In this document: one piece after another, positions 7,804 through 14,085 of the stretch
How the letters are laid out: each line of letters starts with the position of its first letter
Position numbering within the stretch: the stretch's first letter is position 1
Source: Candidatus Staskawiczbacteria bacterium
GTDB lineage: Bacteria; Patescibacteria; Paceibacteria; Paceibacterales; Staskawiczbacteraceae
NCBI GenBank assembly: GCA_903835075.1
Contig: CAILLM010000009.1
Coordinates: forward strand, 1-64,000
Length of the DNA: 64,000 bases
Direction: 5' to 3'
The notes under the pieces: generated by a model
What the model was told of the DNA's origin: nothing
The model's database searches: none
The model's input: the letters and a program-made list of their open reading frames with translations, nothing else
Position numbers and translations under genes: made by a program

Positions 7804-7847
7804 GCGCCGGAGAAGGTTTTTCATCCCTTCCCGGCGCTCTTTATTTA
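7804..7847 (+). terminator. GCGCC-type terminator of 6306-6593
   Basis: GCGCCGG pairs with CCGGCGC around an inner AAGG/CCTT, followed by TCTTTATTT. It closes the G+C-richer block 4832-7847. Confidence 0.88.
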
Positions 7848-7880
7848 CTCTTCAATAATCAATATACAAAAAGTAAATAA

Positions 7881-7900
7881 CCCTGAGCGAAGTCGAAGGG
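7881..7900. repeat. Dispersed CCTGAGC-GTCGAAGGG repeat
   Basis: CCCTGAGCGAAGTCGAAGGG followed by TTTTT. Close relatives are at 11477-11500, 23731-23755, 23871-23895 and, inverted, 27958-27980; decayed forms are near 8039, 59219 and 63800. Confidence 0.8.
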
Positions 7901-7964
7901 TTTTTACAGCTAAACAGATTGCTTATTTTTGGATAAAAATATAAAATAAATGAATTAAATATTT

Positions 7965-8038
7965 GGGCAGTTAGCTCAGTTGGTTAGAGCGCACCGTTCA
8001 CATCGGTGAGGTCATAGGTTCGAATCCTATACTGCCCA
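7965..8038 (+). tRNA. tRNA-Val (anticodon CAC)
   Basis: The acceptor arms GGGCAGT/ACTGCCC are perfect. The D-arm is TAGCTCAGTTGGTTAGAGC, the anticodon stem CACCG/CGGTG has loop TTCACAT (anticodon CAC), and the T-arm is GGTTCGAATCC. No CCA is encoded. A decayed TCGA-type repeat starts directly after the gene. Confidence 0.95.
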
Positions 8039-8064
8039 CACTTCGATAAACTCAGTGTAAACAT

Positions 8065-8454
8065 ATGATTATAAAGCCTCAAATTTTTAGAAAACTTGTT
8101 TGGACACAGCATTCGGAAATAAAAATGAAACAATATGGGCTCTCAAAGTCTAAACTTTCTAATATACTTCGCAAACCCGAACGTAAAGAACAAGGGATTG
8201 TTCCTGGTACAACAGCGGTAATGCGGACTAATAAAGTTTTATTTAAGCAAAAACAAATTACTGTGGCTGGTGCTTGGCAAAAACCGCAACGTGCCCCTGG
8301 AGAAGTTTGGTTAATGTATAAAGATGTTAAAAAAGATGAAGGGCCAATTAGAAGAATAATTAGCGCCTGGCGATATCCAGGAGTTTCAAAGCCTGGTGAA
8401 GAAATTCCTATTCCGCAAGATATTCGTGATGAATTGATGGGCGAAGAGGATTAA
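8065..8454 (+). CDS. Hypothetical protein, DUF4258/BrnT-like fold possible
   Basis: The 129-residue protein shows a pattern typical of RelE-superfamily-like small proteins: W-x-x-H-x-x-x-K-M near residue 13-21, then LSKSKLSNILRKPERKEQGI and a TxAVMR strand. This recalls DUF4258-type proteins, but no partner antitoxin gene adjoins it, so toxin function should not be assumed. Composition matches the backbone. The downstream gene begins after 40 bp with its own promoter. Confidence 0.6.
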   Translation: MIIKPQIFRKLVWTQHSEIKMKQYGLSKSKLSNILRKPERKEQGIVPGTTAVMRTNKVLFKQKQITVAGAWQKPQRAPGEVWLMYKDVKKDEGPIRRIISAWRYPGVSKPGEEIPIPQDIRDELMGEED

Positions 8455-8494
8455 ATCCTTGGACAAGTTTATTTTTTATTATTATAATAGATAA

Positions 8495-8884
8495 ATGCAA
8501 CAAACTAAATCTCAAAATATTTTTATAACGTGGCTATATTGGCAATTTTATGAAGTGCCAAAATTTTTGCTGGAAGTTTGGCAAAACTATATTTTGTTTG
8601 CTTTAAATTATTTGTCATTACCACTTTTATTAAAATCTCTTTTTGCGCCATGGCGTAAATATAGGTGGAATTACCCAAGAGGGTTTGATGCAGGTGAATT
8701 TGTCAGCACGCTTATCTCAAATGGTTTTTCTAGATTTTTAGGTTGTTTAATGAGAATTGTTTTAATTATTTTCGGAATAATATTCCAGGTTTTTGTTATT
8801 TTTGCAGGATTAGCAATTTTATTATTATGGATATTAATACCATTTGTCATATTAACAGGCGTGTGGTTTGTTTTCTTTTATTAA
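8495..8884 (+). CDS. Conserved membrane protein, unknown
   Basis: The 129-residue protein has an amphipathic, aromatic N-terminal region, a short basic loop (FAPWRKYRWNYPRGFD), and two strong C-terminal TM segments (about 82-105 and 107-128). A TATAAT at 8483-8488 lies 6 nt before the ATG, so its mRNA should be leaderless. It is followed after 12 bp by the ClpC-like ATPase gene, so the two probably form an operon and may act together at the membrane. I infer this only from position. Confidence 0.7.
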   Translation: MQQTKSQNIFITWLYWQFYEVPKFLLEVWQNYILFALNYLSLPLLLKSLFAPWRKYRWNYPRGFDAGEFVSTLISNGFSRFLGCLMRIVLIIFGIIFQVFVIFAGLAILLLWILIPFVILTGVWFVFFY

Positions 8885-8896
8885 TAAATACAAAAA

Positions 8897-11476
8897 ATGG
8901 CTTTTATTTTTGATTTTAAAAATACAAATATTCTTAGGGCAGTAAAAAGAAGCAAATTCCCTTTGTTTAAATTTGCTAAATTTTTTAAAAATCTTTTTTT
9001 AACTTTATTTTTATTATCTCTTTTATTGGTTGGTTTTTCTCTTTTGAATTTTACTTCAGCGCAATTAACGGGAAAAATGTTAATTTTGTTTTTTTCTTTG
9101 TACCTTATTTTTTGGAATGTTAATTTATTTGTTGAACAAAAAATTAAAAAACCTGAAATTATTGGCAACATAATTGATGCAGTTGCAAACCCCAATAATT
9201 ACAATTTAGCAGAGTTTTTTGACTTTGACGCAACATGCATTATTTTAAATGCTATAAGTTTTTGCAAAAAAAAGAAAATTGCAATTAACTCAACCGCATT
9301 ATTTTATTCTGCTATTAAATTAGATAAGGATATTAACTTAATTTGTCTTAGGCTTGGGTTAAATCCTAAAAAATTAATTATAGATATAAAAAACTATTTA
9401 GAAAAAATGCCCAAAAAAGTTGCTGGTGACGCTGACAACTCATCTGTACAAAGTGAATTAGCCTTGGGCTGGCAAAAAATAATTGAAATAGCGCTTAAAT
9501 CTTCGGCTGACAGGGGGCATTCTTTTATAGCTGAAAAAGATATTTTAGTAGCTTTAGCCAAAGAAGATGAGTTTTTTAAAAAAACTTTAATTGAGTTTGA
9601 TTTAAAGCCTGAAGATGTGGGAAATTTAACTTTGTGGTTAGATTCAGCTGAAAATTCTGAGCAAGAAAATAAAAAGTTTTGGACATATGAAAATTTGTTA
9701 AGACAAGGATCGCTTGGAAAAGATTTTTCAACTGGGTACACAATAACTTTAGATAAGTATTCTATAGATTGGCGAAAAATTGTTTCTGGGTGGAGATTTA
9801 GAGAAATAATTGGTCATAAAAAAGAAATTGAACAATTAGAGGTTATTTTAGCAAAAACAAGCATGGCAAATGCTTTAATTGTTGGAGAAGCAGGTGCTGG
9901 TAGAAAGAGCATAATGCAGGCTTTGGCTCAGAAATGTTATTTGGGAGATTCTTTGCCTGAATTAAACAATAAAAGAGTAGTAGAATTAGACGTTGTTTTA
10001 TTGGTGGCCCAAATTCCAGATTTTGAGAAATTGGAATTAGCTTTGGATCAAATATTTTCAGAAGTAATTTCTTCGGGAAACGTAATTTTAGTAATTGATA
10101 ATTTGGAAAATTTTGTAGGGCAAAAAATGCAAAAAGCTGGGGCAGTTGATGTGTCGGGCATTCTTTCTAAATATTTACCGTTGCCTAATTTCCAATTTAT
10201 AGGAATAACTTCTTACGATGGACTTCATAAAAATATAGAAGAAAGCTCTTCATTTATTAATCTTTTTCAAAAAGTGGAAGTTTCGGAAGTTACTGAGGTT
10301 GAAACAATAAATATTTTGCAGTCAGCTGCTTTGGATTTGGAATATACCCATAAAGTTTTGGTTTTATACCCAAGCATAAGGGAAATAGTAAATTTAACTG
10401 CCAGGTACATGCCTAGTTTGCCTTTCCCTAAAAAAGCCCTAGATGTTTTGGATGAGGCTGTTATTTATATACAAAAACTAAAAGAAAAGATTCTTTTGCC
10501 TCATCATATAGCAGAAGTGGTTTCTAAAAGAACAGACATCCCAATGGGAAAAATGGAGGTTAAAGAAAAAGAGGTTTTACTTAACTTAGAAAATTTAATT
10601 CATGAAAGAATTGTAAATCAAGCAGAGGCTGTGACTGAAATATCTACTGCTATGCGAAGAGCTAGAATGGGAATTGCTTCAAAAACTAGGCCAATGGGAT
10701 CATTTTTATTTTTGGGGCCAACTGGTGTAGGAAAAACAGAAACAGCAAAAGCTTTAGCGCAAATTTATTTTGGTTCTGAGAAAAAAATGATAACACTTGA
10801 TATGTCAGAGTTTCAGGAAGTTTCAGACATTCCAAGGTTACTAGGGGCTACTTCGCCAGTTGAAATGCAAGGGCTTTTAACTACGCCAGTTAGAGAAGCA
10901 CCATTTTCTTTGGTTTTATTAGATGAAATTGAAAAAGCTCATCCAAATATTTTAAATTTATTTTTGCAAATTTTAGACGAAGGTCATGTTACAGATGGGC
11001 AGGGGCGAAAGGTTGTATTTACTAGCACAATTATTATTTGCACATCTAACGCAGGAGCTGCTATGATTTTTAAGCAAGTTGAAGCAGGTCAAGCAGTAGA
11101 AAAAGATAATCTCTTAGATTCACTTTTTGAAAAAAACATTTTCAGGCCAGAGTTTATAAACCGTTTTGATTCAGCAGTAATTTTTCATCCTCTAACAAAA
11201 GATAATTTAATAAAAATTGCACAATTATCCTTATCTGGGTTGAAAAAAAGCTTAAAAGAAAAAGATATTGATTTTGAAATTACAGAATTATTAAAAGAAA
11301 AAATTGTTGATTTATCTTACAAGCCAGAGTATGGAGCCAGAGAAATGAGAAGAGTTGTGCAGGATAAGGTGGAAAATGCGGTGGCAGAAGCCTTATTGTC
11401 TGATAAAATAAAAAAAGGTGATAAAATAGAAATTAATTCAGAGACTTTTGAAATTATTGTTAACCCTGTTGAATAG
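8897..11476 (+). CDS. Membrane-anchored ClpC/ClpA-like AAA+ protein with degenerate first ATPase
   Basis: The 859-residue protein has two N-terminal TM segments (about 31-51, 58-79), a Clp N-like helical region (about 85-250) and two AAA+ modules. Module 1 (about 300-545) has a broken Walker A, GEAGAGRKS at 330-338 where GEPGVGKTA is expected, and Walker B ending DN (401-402) rather than DE. It is probably inactive in hydrolysis. Module 2 is intact: Walker A GPTGVGKT (607-614), Walker B LLDE (674-677), sensor TSNAG and FRPEFINRFD. No obvious ClpP-docking IGF loop was seen. Likely a membrane-localised unfoldase or quality-control factor; partner unknown. Confidence 0.85.
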   Translation: MAFIFDFKNTNILRAVKRSKFPLFKFAKFFKNLFLTLFLLSLLLVGFSLLNFTSAQLTGKMLILFFSLYLIFWNVNLFVEQKIKKPEIIGNIIDAVANPNNYNLAEFFDFDATCIILNAISFCKKKKIAINSTALFYSAIKLDKDINLICLRLGLNPKKLIIDIKNYLEKMPKKVAGDADNSSVQSELALGWQKIIEIALKSSADRGHSFIAEKDILVALAKEDEFFKKTLIEFDLKPEDVGNLTLWLDSAENSEQENKKFWTYENLLRQGSLGKDFSTGYTITLDKYSIDWRKIVSGWRFREIIGHKKEIEQLEVILAKTSMANALIVGEAGAGRKSIMQALAQKCYLGDSLPELNNKRVVELDVVLLVAQIPDFEKLELALDQIFSEVISSGNVILVIDNLENFVGQKMQKAGAVDVSGILSKYLPLPNFQFIGITSYDGLHKNIEESSSFINLFQKVEVSEVTEVETINILQSAALDLEYTHKVLVLYPSIREIVNLTARYMPSLPFPKKALDVLDEAVIYIQKLKEKILLPHHIAEVVSKRTDIPMGKMEVKEKEVLLNLENLIHERIVNQAEAVTEISTAMRRARMGIASKTRPMGSFLFLGPTGVGKTETAKALAQIYFGSEKKMITLDMSEFQEVSDIPRLLGATSPVEMQGLLTTPVREAPFSLVLLDEIEKAHPNILNLFLQILDEGHVTDGQGRKVVFTSTIIICTSNAGAAMIFKQVEAGQAVEKDNLLDSLFEKNIFRPEFINRFDSAVIFHPLTKDNLIKIAQLSLSGLKKSLKEKDIDFEITELLKEKIVDLSYKPEYGAREMRRVVQDKVENAVAEALLSDKIKKGDKIEINSETFEIIVNPVE

Positions 11477-11500
11477 GCCTGCCCTGAGCCTGTCGAAGGG
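11477..11500. repeat. Dispersed CCTGAGC-GTCGAAGGG repeat
   Basis: GCCTGCCCTGAGCCTGTCGA then AGGG, abutting the stop codon of the ClpC-like gene and directly followed by a TTGACA -35 box, so the repeat borders the promoter of the leucine-rich leader. Confidence 0.8.
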
Positions 11501-11528
11501 TTGACACAAAAAAATAAAAGAGTAATAT
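11501..11528 (+). promoter_or_regulatory. Promoter of the leucine-rich leader
   Basis: TTGACA at 11501-11506, a 16-nt spacer, TAATAT at 11523-11528. Predicted start near 11535, about 8 nt before the leader-peptide ATG. Confidence 0.78.
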
Positions 11529-11542
11529 ATAGTTATAAGAGT

Positions 11543-11620
11543 ATGAATATAAAAAACCTCACAACTTTGTTGAACTTGTTGTTATTGGACATGCGCCAAG
11601 AGGTTTTTGATAAACAATAA
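11543..11620 (+). CDS. Leucine-rich leader peptide (attenuator control)
   Basis: This 25-codon ORF (ATG to TAA) contains seven Leu codons, six of them within LLNLLLL, with the full stretch reading LTTLLNLLLL. Five are TTG, one TTA and one CTC. Dense codons for one amino acid followed by alternative hairpins are the mark of ribosome-mediated attenuation, as in leuL of enterobacteria. Stop codon and hairpin positions fit the mechanism: a ribosome at the stop masks segment 2, while one stalled at the Leu codons masks segment 1. It was too short for ordinary gene calling. Confidence 0.82.
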   Translation: MNIKNLTTLLNLLLLDMRQEVFDKQ

Positions 11621-11671
11621 GATTCATAAATAAATTTACTATCAAAAATCCTCCTTGGCGGAGGATTTTTT
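11552..11671 (+). promoter_or_regulatory. Transcription attenuator (three mutually exclusive stems)
   Basis: Segment 1 (AAAAACCTC, 11552-11560) pairs perfectly with part of segment 2 (GAGGTTTTT, 11600-11608). Segment 2 (11594-11611, CGCCAAGAGGTTTTTGAT) pairs with segment 3 (11641-11660) over 18 bp with two bulges. Segment 3 also holds AATCCTCC (11647-11654), which pairs with GGAGGATT (11660-11667) followed by a T-run: a terminator. This 1:2, 2:3, 3:4 logic is that of amino-acid attenuators; here low charged tRNA-Leu would allow read-through to 11758. Confidence 0.82.
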
Positions 11672-11673
11672 CG

Positions 11674-11719
11674 TTTGTCAGTACTGCAAAGTTTTAAACA
11701 ATTTTGCTGTGCTGACAAA
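11674..11719 (+). other. Long hairpin between attenuator and 11758
   Basis: TTTGTCAGTACTGCAAA can pair with TTTGCTGTGCTGACAAA over 17 positions with a single T/T mismatch and one G/T pair, around a loop of about 12 nt. It has no T-run, so it is not a standard terminator; it may be an mRNA-processing or protein-binding site. Confidence 0.6.
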
Positions 11720-11757
11720 TGACAGCACATTTACAACCTAAATACACACAACAAGCC

Positions 11758-12093
11758 ATGAAAATGACAACAATGATTAAGTTATTCGCGCAACAGCCTG
11801 CGAGCGAGATTGGTAAGAATACTGAAGCTAAGTTTGCCTCAATTGAGAGGGCTATTATTAGAATAGCAAGCGAAATAGCGGATCAAGGTTTTTCCGTAAA
11901 TCCCAATGATATTACTATTTCGATAAAGGGGAGAAGTGGCGAAATTTCTTTCTCAATTGGATACTCTGGAGAGAATTCGGTCGCACGTGATAATTTCGTC
12001 AGGAAATTAAGGAGCGAACTGGGGAATGTTGCCAAGCTGGTGACTATCTCTGAGCCAACTTACGAGCCCGTTCTGGAACCTGTTATGGCTTAA
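11758..12093 (+). CDS. Hypothetical cytoplasmic protein under leucine-leader control
   Basis: The 111-residue protein has no recognised family. It has a helical N-terminal half (EAKFASIERAIIRIASEIADQGF), then DITISIKGRSGEISFSIGYSG, probably a beta hairpin, and a second helix (ARDNFVRKLRSELGNVAKLV). No signal or TM. The start at 11758 follows an A/C-rich stretch (ACACACAACAAGCC) as in the other atypical genes; an in-frame ATG at 11719 lies inside the hairpin and is less likely. Control by a leucine attenuator suggests a role in amino-acid starvation; that is inference. Confidence 0.65.
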   Translation: MKMTTMIKLFAQQPASEIGKNTEAKFASIERAIIRIASEIADQGFSVNPNDITISIKGRSGEISFSIGYSGENSVARDNFVRKLRSELGNVAKLVTISEPTYEPVLEPVMA

Positions 12094-12104
12094 GATTTGC
12101 GCGT

Positions 12105-12137
12105 ATGCCCTTGCTTAATAGCGGGGCTCTTTTTTTG
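12105..12137 (+). terminator. Terminator of 11758
   Basis: TGCCC-TT-GCT pairs with AGC-GGGGC, then TCTTTTTTTGCAT. The T-run followed by GCAT recurs at purB and the zinc-ribbon gene. Confidence 0.75.
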
Positions 12138-12267
12138 CATATTGTGCGACAAAAATACTATACCTGTGCACAAGTGCTGTTTTACCTAAAAAGTATAATA
12201 GTAAACTGTGGATAACTTTGCCAAAATAGCTCTATTTAAGACTATTTTTGATGGTGGGGCGGGGGTA

Positions 12268-12330
12268 TTGACTGGGTAGCCTAAAGTGGACTATAAATAA
12301 GGAGAAGTGGTAATAAGTGGATAAAGGTGG
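12268..12330 (+). promoter_or_regulatory. mraZ promoter with MraZ-type operator repeats
   Basis: TTGACT (12268-12273), 18 nt, TATAAA (12292-12297). GTGG boxes occur at 12286, 12307, 12317 and 12327, the last three exactly 10 bp apart (AAGTGG-TAAT-AAGTGG-ATAA-AGGTGG). MraZ binds short direct repeats of this kind in front of its own operon, so autorepression of the division cluster is likely. Confidence 0.75.
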
Positions 12331-12340
12331 GAAAATAATT

Positions 12341-12772
12341 ATGTTAATAGGACAATACGAACATACAATTGATATAAAAAAGCGCTTGGCTCTTCCTTCA
12401 AAATTTAGAGGAGAGTTGGGCGATAAGGTGATTGTAACAAAAGGAGTGGAGAACTGCTTGGTGGTTTATACAGAAAAAGAATTTGCAGTAATGTCGGAAA
12501 AATTAAGCAATATGACAATTAGCCAATCAGAAGCCAGAAGTTTTACAAGAACATTTTTAGCTTCTGCAATGGAAATTACATTAGATAAATTAGGAAGAAT
12601 ATTAGTACCTGATTATTTAAAAACATATGCCGGCTTAAATAAAAATGTGATAATTTGCGGATTATCCAACAGGTTAGAAATATGGGATGCGGAAAACTGG
12701 GCAACTTGGACAAAAGAAGCTGAAAAAGGAGTAAGTGATATTGTTTCAAAATTGGGTGGCTTAGGAATTTAA
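12341..12772 (+). CDS. mraZ: Transcriptional regulator MraZ
   Basis: MraZ is a DNA-binding regulator heading the division and cell-wall cluster. The 143-residue protein has two SpoVT/AbrB-like halves with the signature IGQYEHTIDIKKRLALPSKFR and, in the second, MEITLDKLGRILVPDYLK. The start at 12341 matches the family start; an in-frame GTG at 12317 lies inside the operator repeats and is rejected. It is followed by rsmH after 15 bp. Confidence 0.95.
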   Translation: MLIGQYEHTIDIKKRLALPSKFRGELGDKVIVTKGVENCLVVYTEKEFAVMSEKLSNMTISQSEARSFTRTFLASAMEITLDKLGRILVPDYLKTYAGLNKNVIICGLSNRLEIWDAENWATWTKEAEKGVSDIVSKLGGLGI

Positions 12773-12787
12773 TAATAAAAAAGAAAA

Positions 12788-13675
12788 ATGATACATACAG
12801 CGGTTCTTAAAAAAGAAGTTTTAGAAAATTTAGCTCCAAAACAAAATGAAAATTTTGTTGATTGCACAGTGGGCGAAGGTGGCCACGCAGAGGACATTTT
12901 AAGAAAAAATGGACCCGCGGGAAAAGTTTTGGGAATTGATTTAGACCCACAACAAATTGTAGCAAGTCATTGGCTAGAGGCAACTAATAAAGATAGAGTA
13001 ATACTGGTAAATGATACCTATACCCATATAACAGAAATTGTAGAAAGAAAAGAATTTCAACCAATTAACGGCATATTATTAGACCTTGGAATGTCTTCAG
13101 CACAATTAGTAAGAGATCATAAGGGTTTTTCTTTCAAGGTAGACCAAGGGTTGGACATGAGGTACAACGACGAGGCAGGTTATTTAACAGCAGAAAAAAT
13201 TGTTAATGAATGGACTGAAGAAAAAATTGCTGAAATGCTAGAAGACTATGGTGAAGAAAAGTTTGCCAAAAAAATTGCCAAAAATATTGTTGAGCAAAGA
13301 AAACTAGGAAGAATAAAAACAACATTTCAATTAATAGAAATTATAAAAGATGCAACCCCAAGTTCTTATTGGCGAGGTAAGATCCATTATGCGACACGGG
13401 CATTCCAGGCACTTAGGATAGCAGTTAATGATGAACTAGAAAATGTAAAAAGAGTTTTACCGCAAGCAGTTTCACTCTTGGCAGAAGAAGGCAGATTAGT
13501 AGTAATATCTTTTCACTCTTTAGAAGATAGAATTGTTAAGCAATTTTTTGCGGAAGAATCAAAAAAAGGAACAATAAAAATACAAAATAAAAAACCAATA
13601 ACAGCTAGCAGAGATGAACTTGGAAAAAATCCTCGTGCACGATCTGCAAAACTGAGAGTGGCAATAAAAATATAA
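12788..13675 (+). CDS. rsmH: 16S rRNA m4C1402 methyltransferase RsmH
   Basis: RsmH methylates N4 of C1402 in the 16S decoding centre. The 295-residue protein shows HTAVLKKEVLENL, the SAM-binding VDCTVGEGGHAEDIL, LLDLGMSSAQL, GLDMRY and the C-terminal ISFHSLEDRIVKQFF and NPRARSAKLR motifs. Size is normal. Second gene of the mraZ cluster. Confidence 0.97.
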   Translation: MIHTAVLKKEVLENLAPKQNENFVDCTVGEGGHAEDILRKNGPAGKVLGIDLDPQQIVASHWLEATNKDRVILVNDTYTHITEIVERKEFQPINGILLDLGMSSAQLVRDHKGFSFKVDQGLDMRYNDEAGYLTAEKIVNEWTEEKIAEMLEDYGEEKFAKKIAKNIVEQRKLGRIKTTFQLIEIIKDATPSSYWRGKIHYATRAFQALRIAVNDELENVKRVLPQAVSLLAEEGRLVVISFHSLEDRIVKQFFAEESKKGTIKIQNKKPITASRDELGKNPRARSAKLRVAIKI

Positions 13676-13687
13676 AAATAAAAAAAT

Positions 13688-14065
13688 ATGACAACAGCAA
13701 CATTAGCACTAAGTAGCGTACAAAGAAAAATACAAAACAAGGTTGATTCTATAGACATACCCATGATCAACTGGAAATCAATTTGCTATATTGGATTTGT
13801 TGCATGTTCTGTGTTGTTGGTTTTTTATGTTTGGCAGGTAAATGGTTTGACTAGAGGTTCTTATTTAATTAGCAATTACGAAAATCAAATTAGCAAACTT
13901 TCAGATGAAAATAAGAATTTACAAATTTCTTTTGCAGAAAACAGTTTCATGGATGAAGCAATGGTAAAAGTTCAGGGATTGAATTTTCAAAAAGCTGTAA
14001 ACGTAAAATATATAAATATTATGGAAGACTCCGCAAAAACTTCTCCTGAAAATAAAAATATATAG
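13688..14065 (+). CDS. ftsL: FtsL-like cell division protein
   Basis: The 125-residue bitopic protein has a cytoplasmic N-terminus, one TM segment (about 33-50, YIGFVACSVLLVFYVWQV) and a periplasmic-side heptad coiled coil (about 58-85). Primary sequence of FtsL is poorly conserved, but topology and position between rsmH and ftsI identify it. It should bridge FtsB/FtsQ-like partners and FtsI at the septum. Confidence 0.75.
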   Translation: MTTATLALSSVQRKIQNKVDSIDIPMINWKSICYIGFVACSVLLVFYVWQVNGLTRGSYLISNYENQISKLSDENKNLQISFAENSFMDEAMVKVQGLNFQKAVNVKYINIMEDSAKTSPENKNI

Positions 14066-14085
14066 AAATTACAGAAAATTAAGAA

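Noticed and set aside
8065..8454. Toxin-antitoxin module at the DUF4258-like gene
   Set aside because: No small antitoxin gene adjoins it. The neighbours are a tRNA and a membrane-protein gene with a separate promoter.
12181..12230. Perfect DnaA box (TGTGGATAA, 12207-12215) as replication origin
   Set aside because: Only one box is present, with no cluster, no dnaA or dnaN gene and no AT-rich unwinding repeats. A similar single site near 53475 is also isolated.
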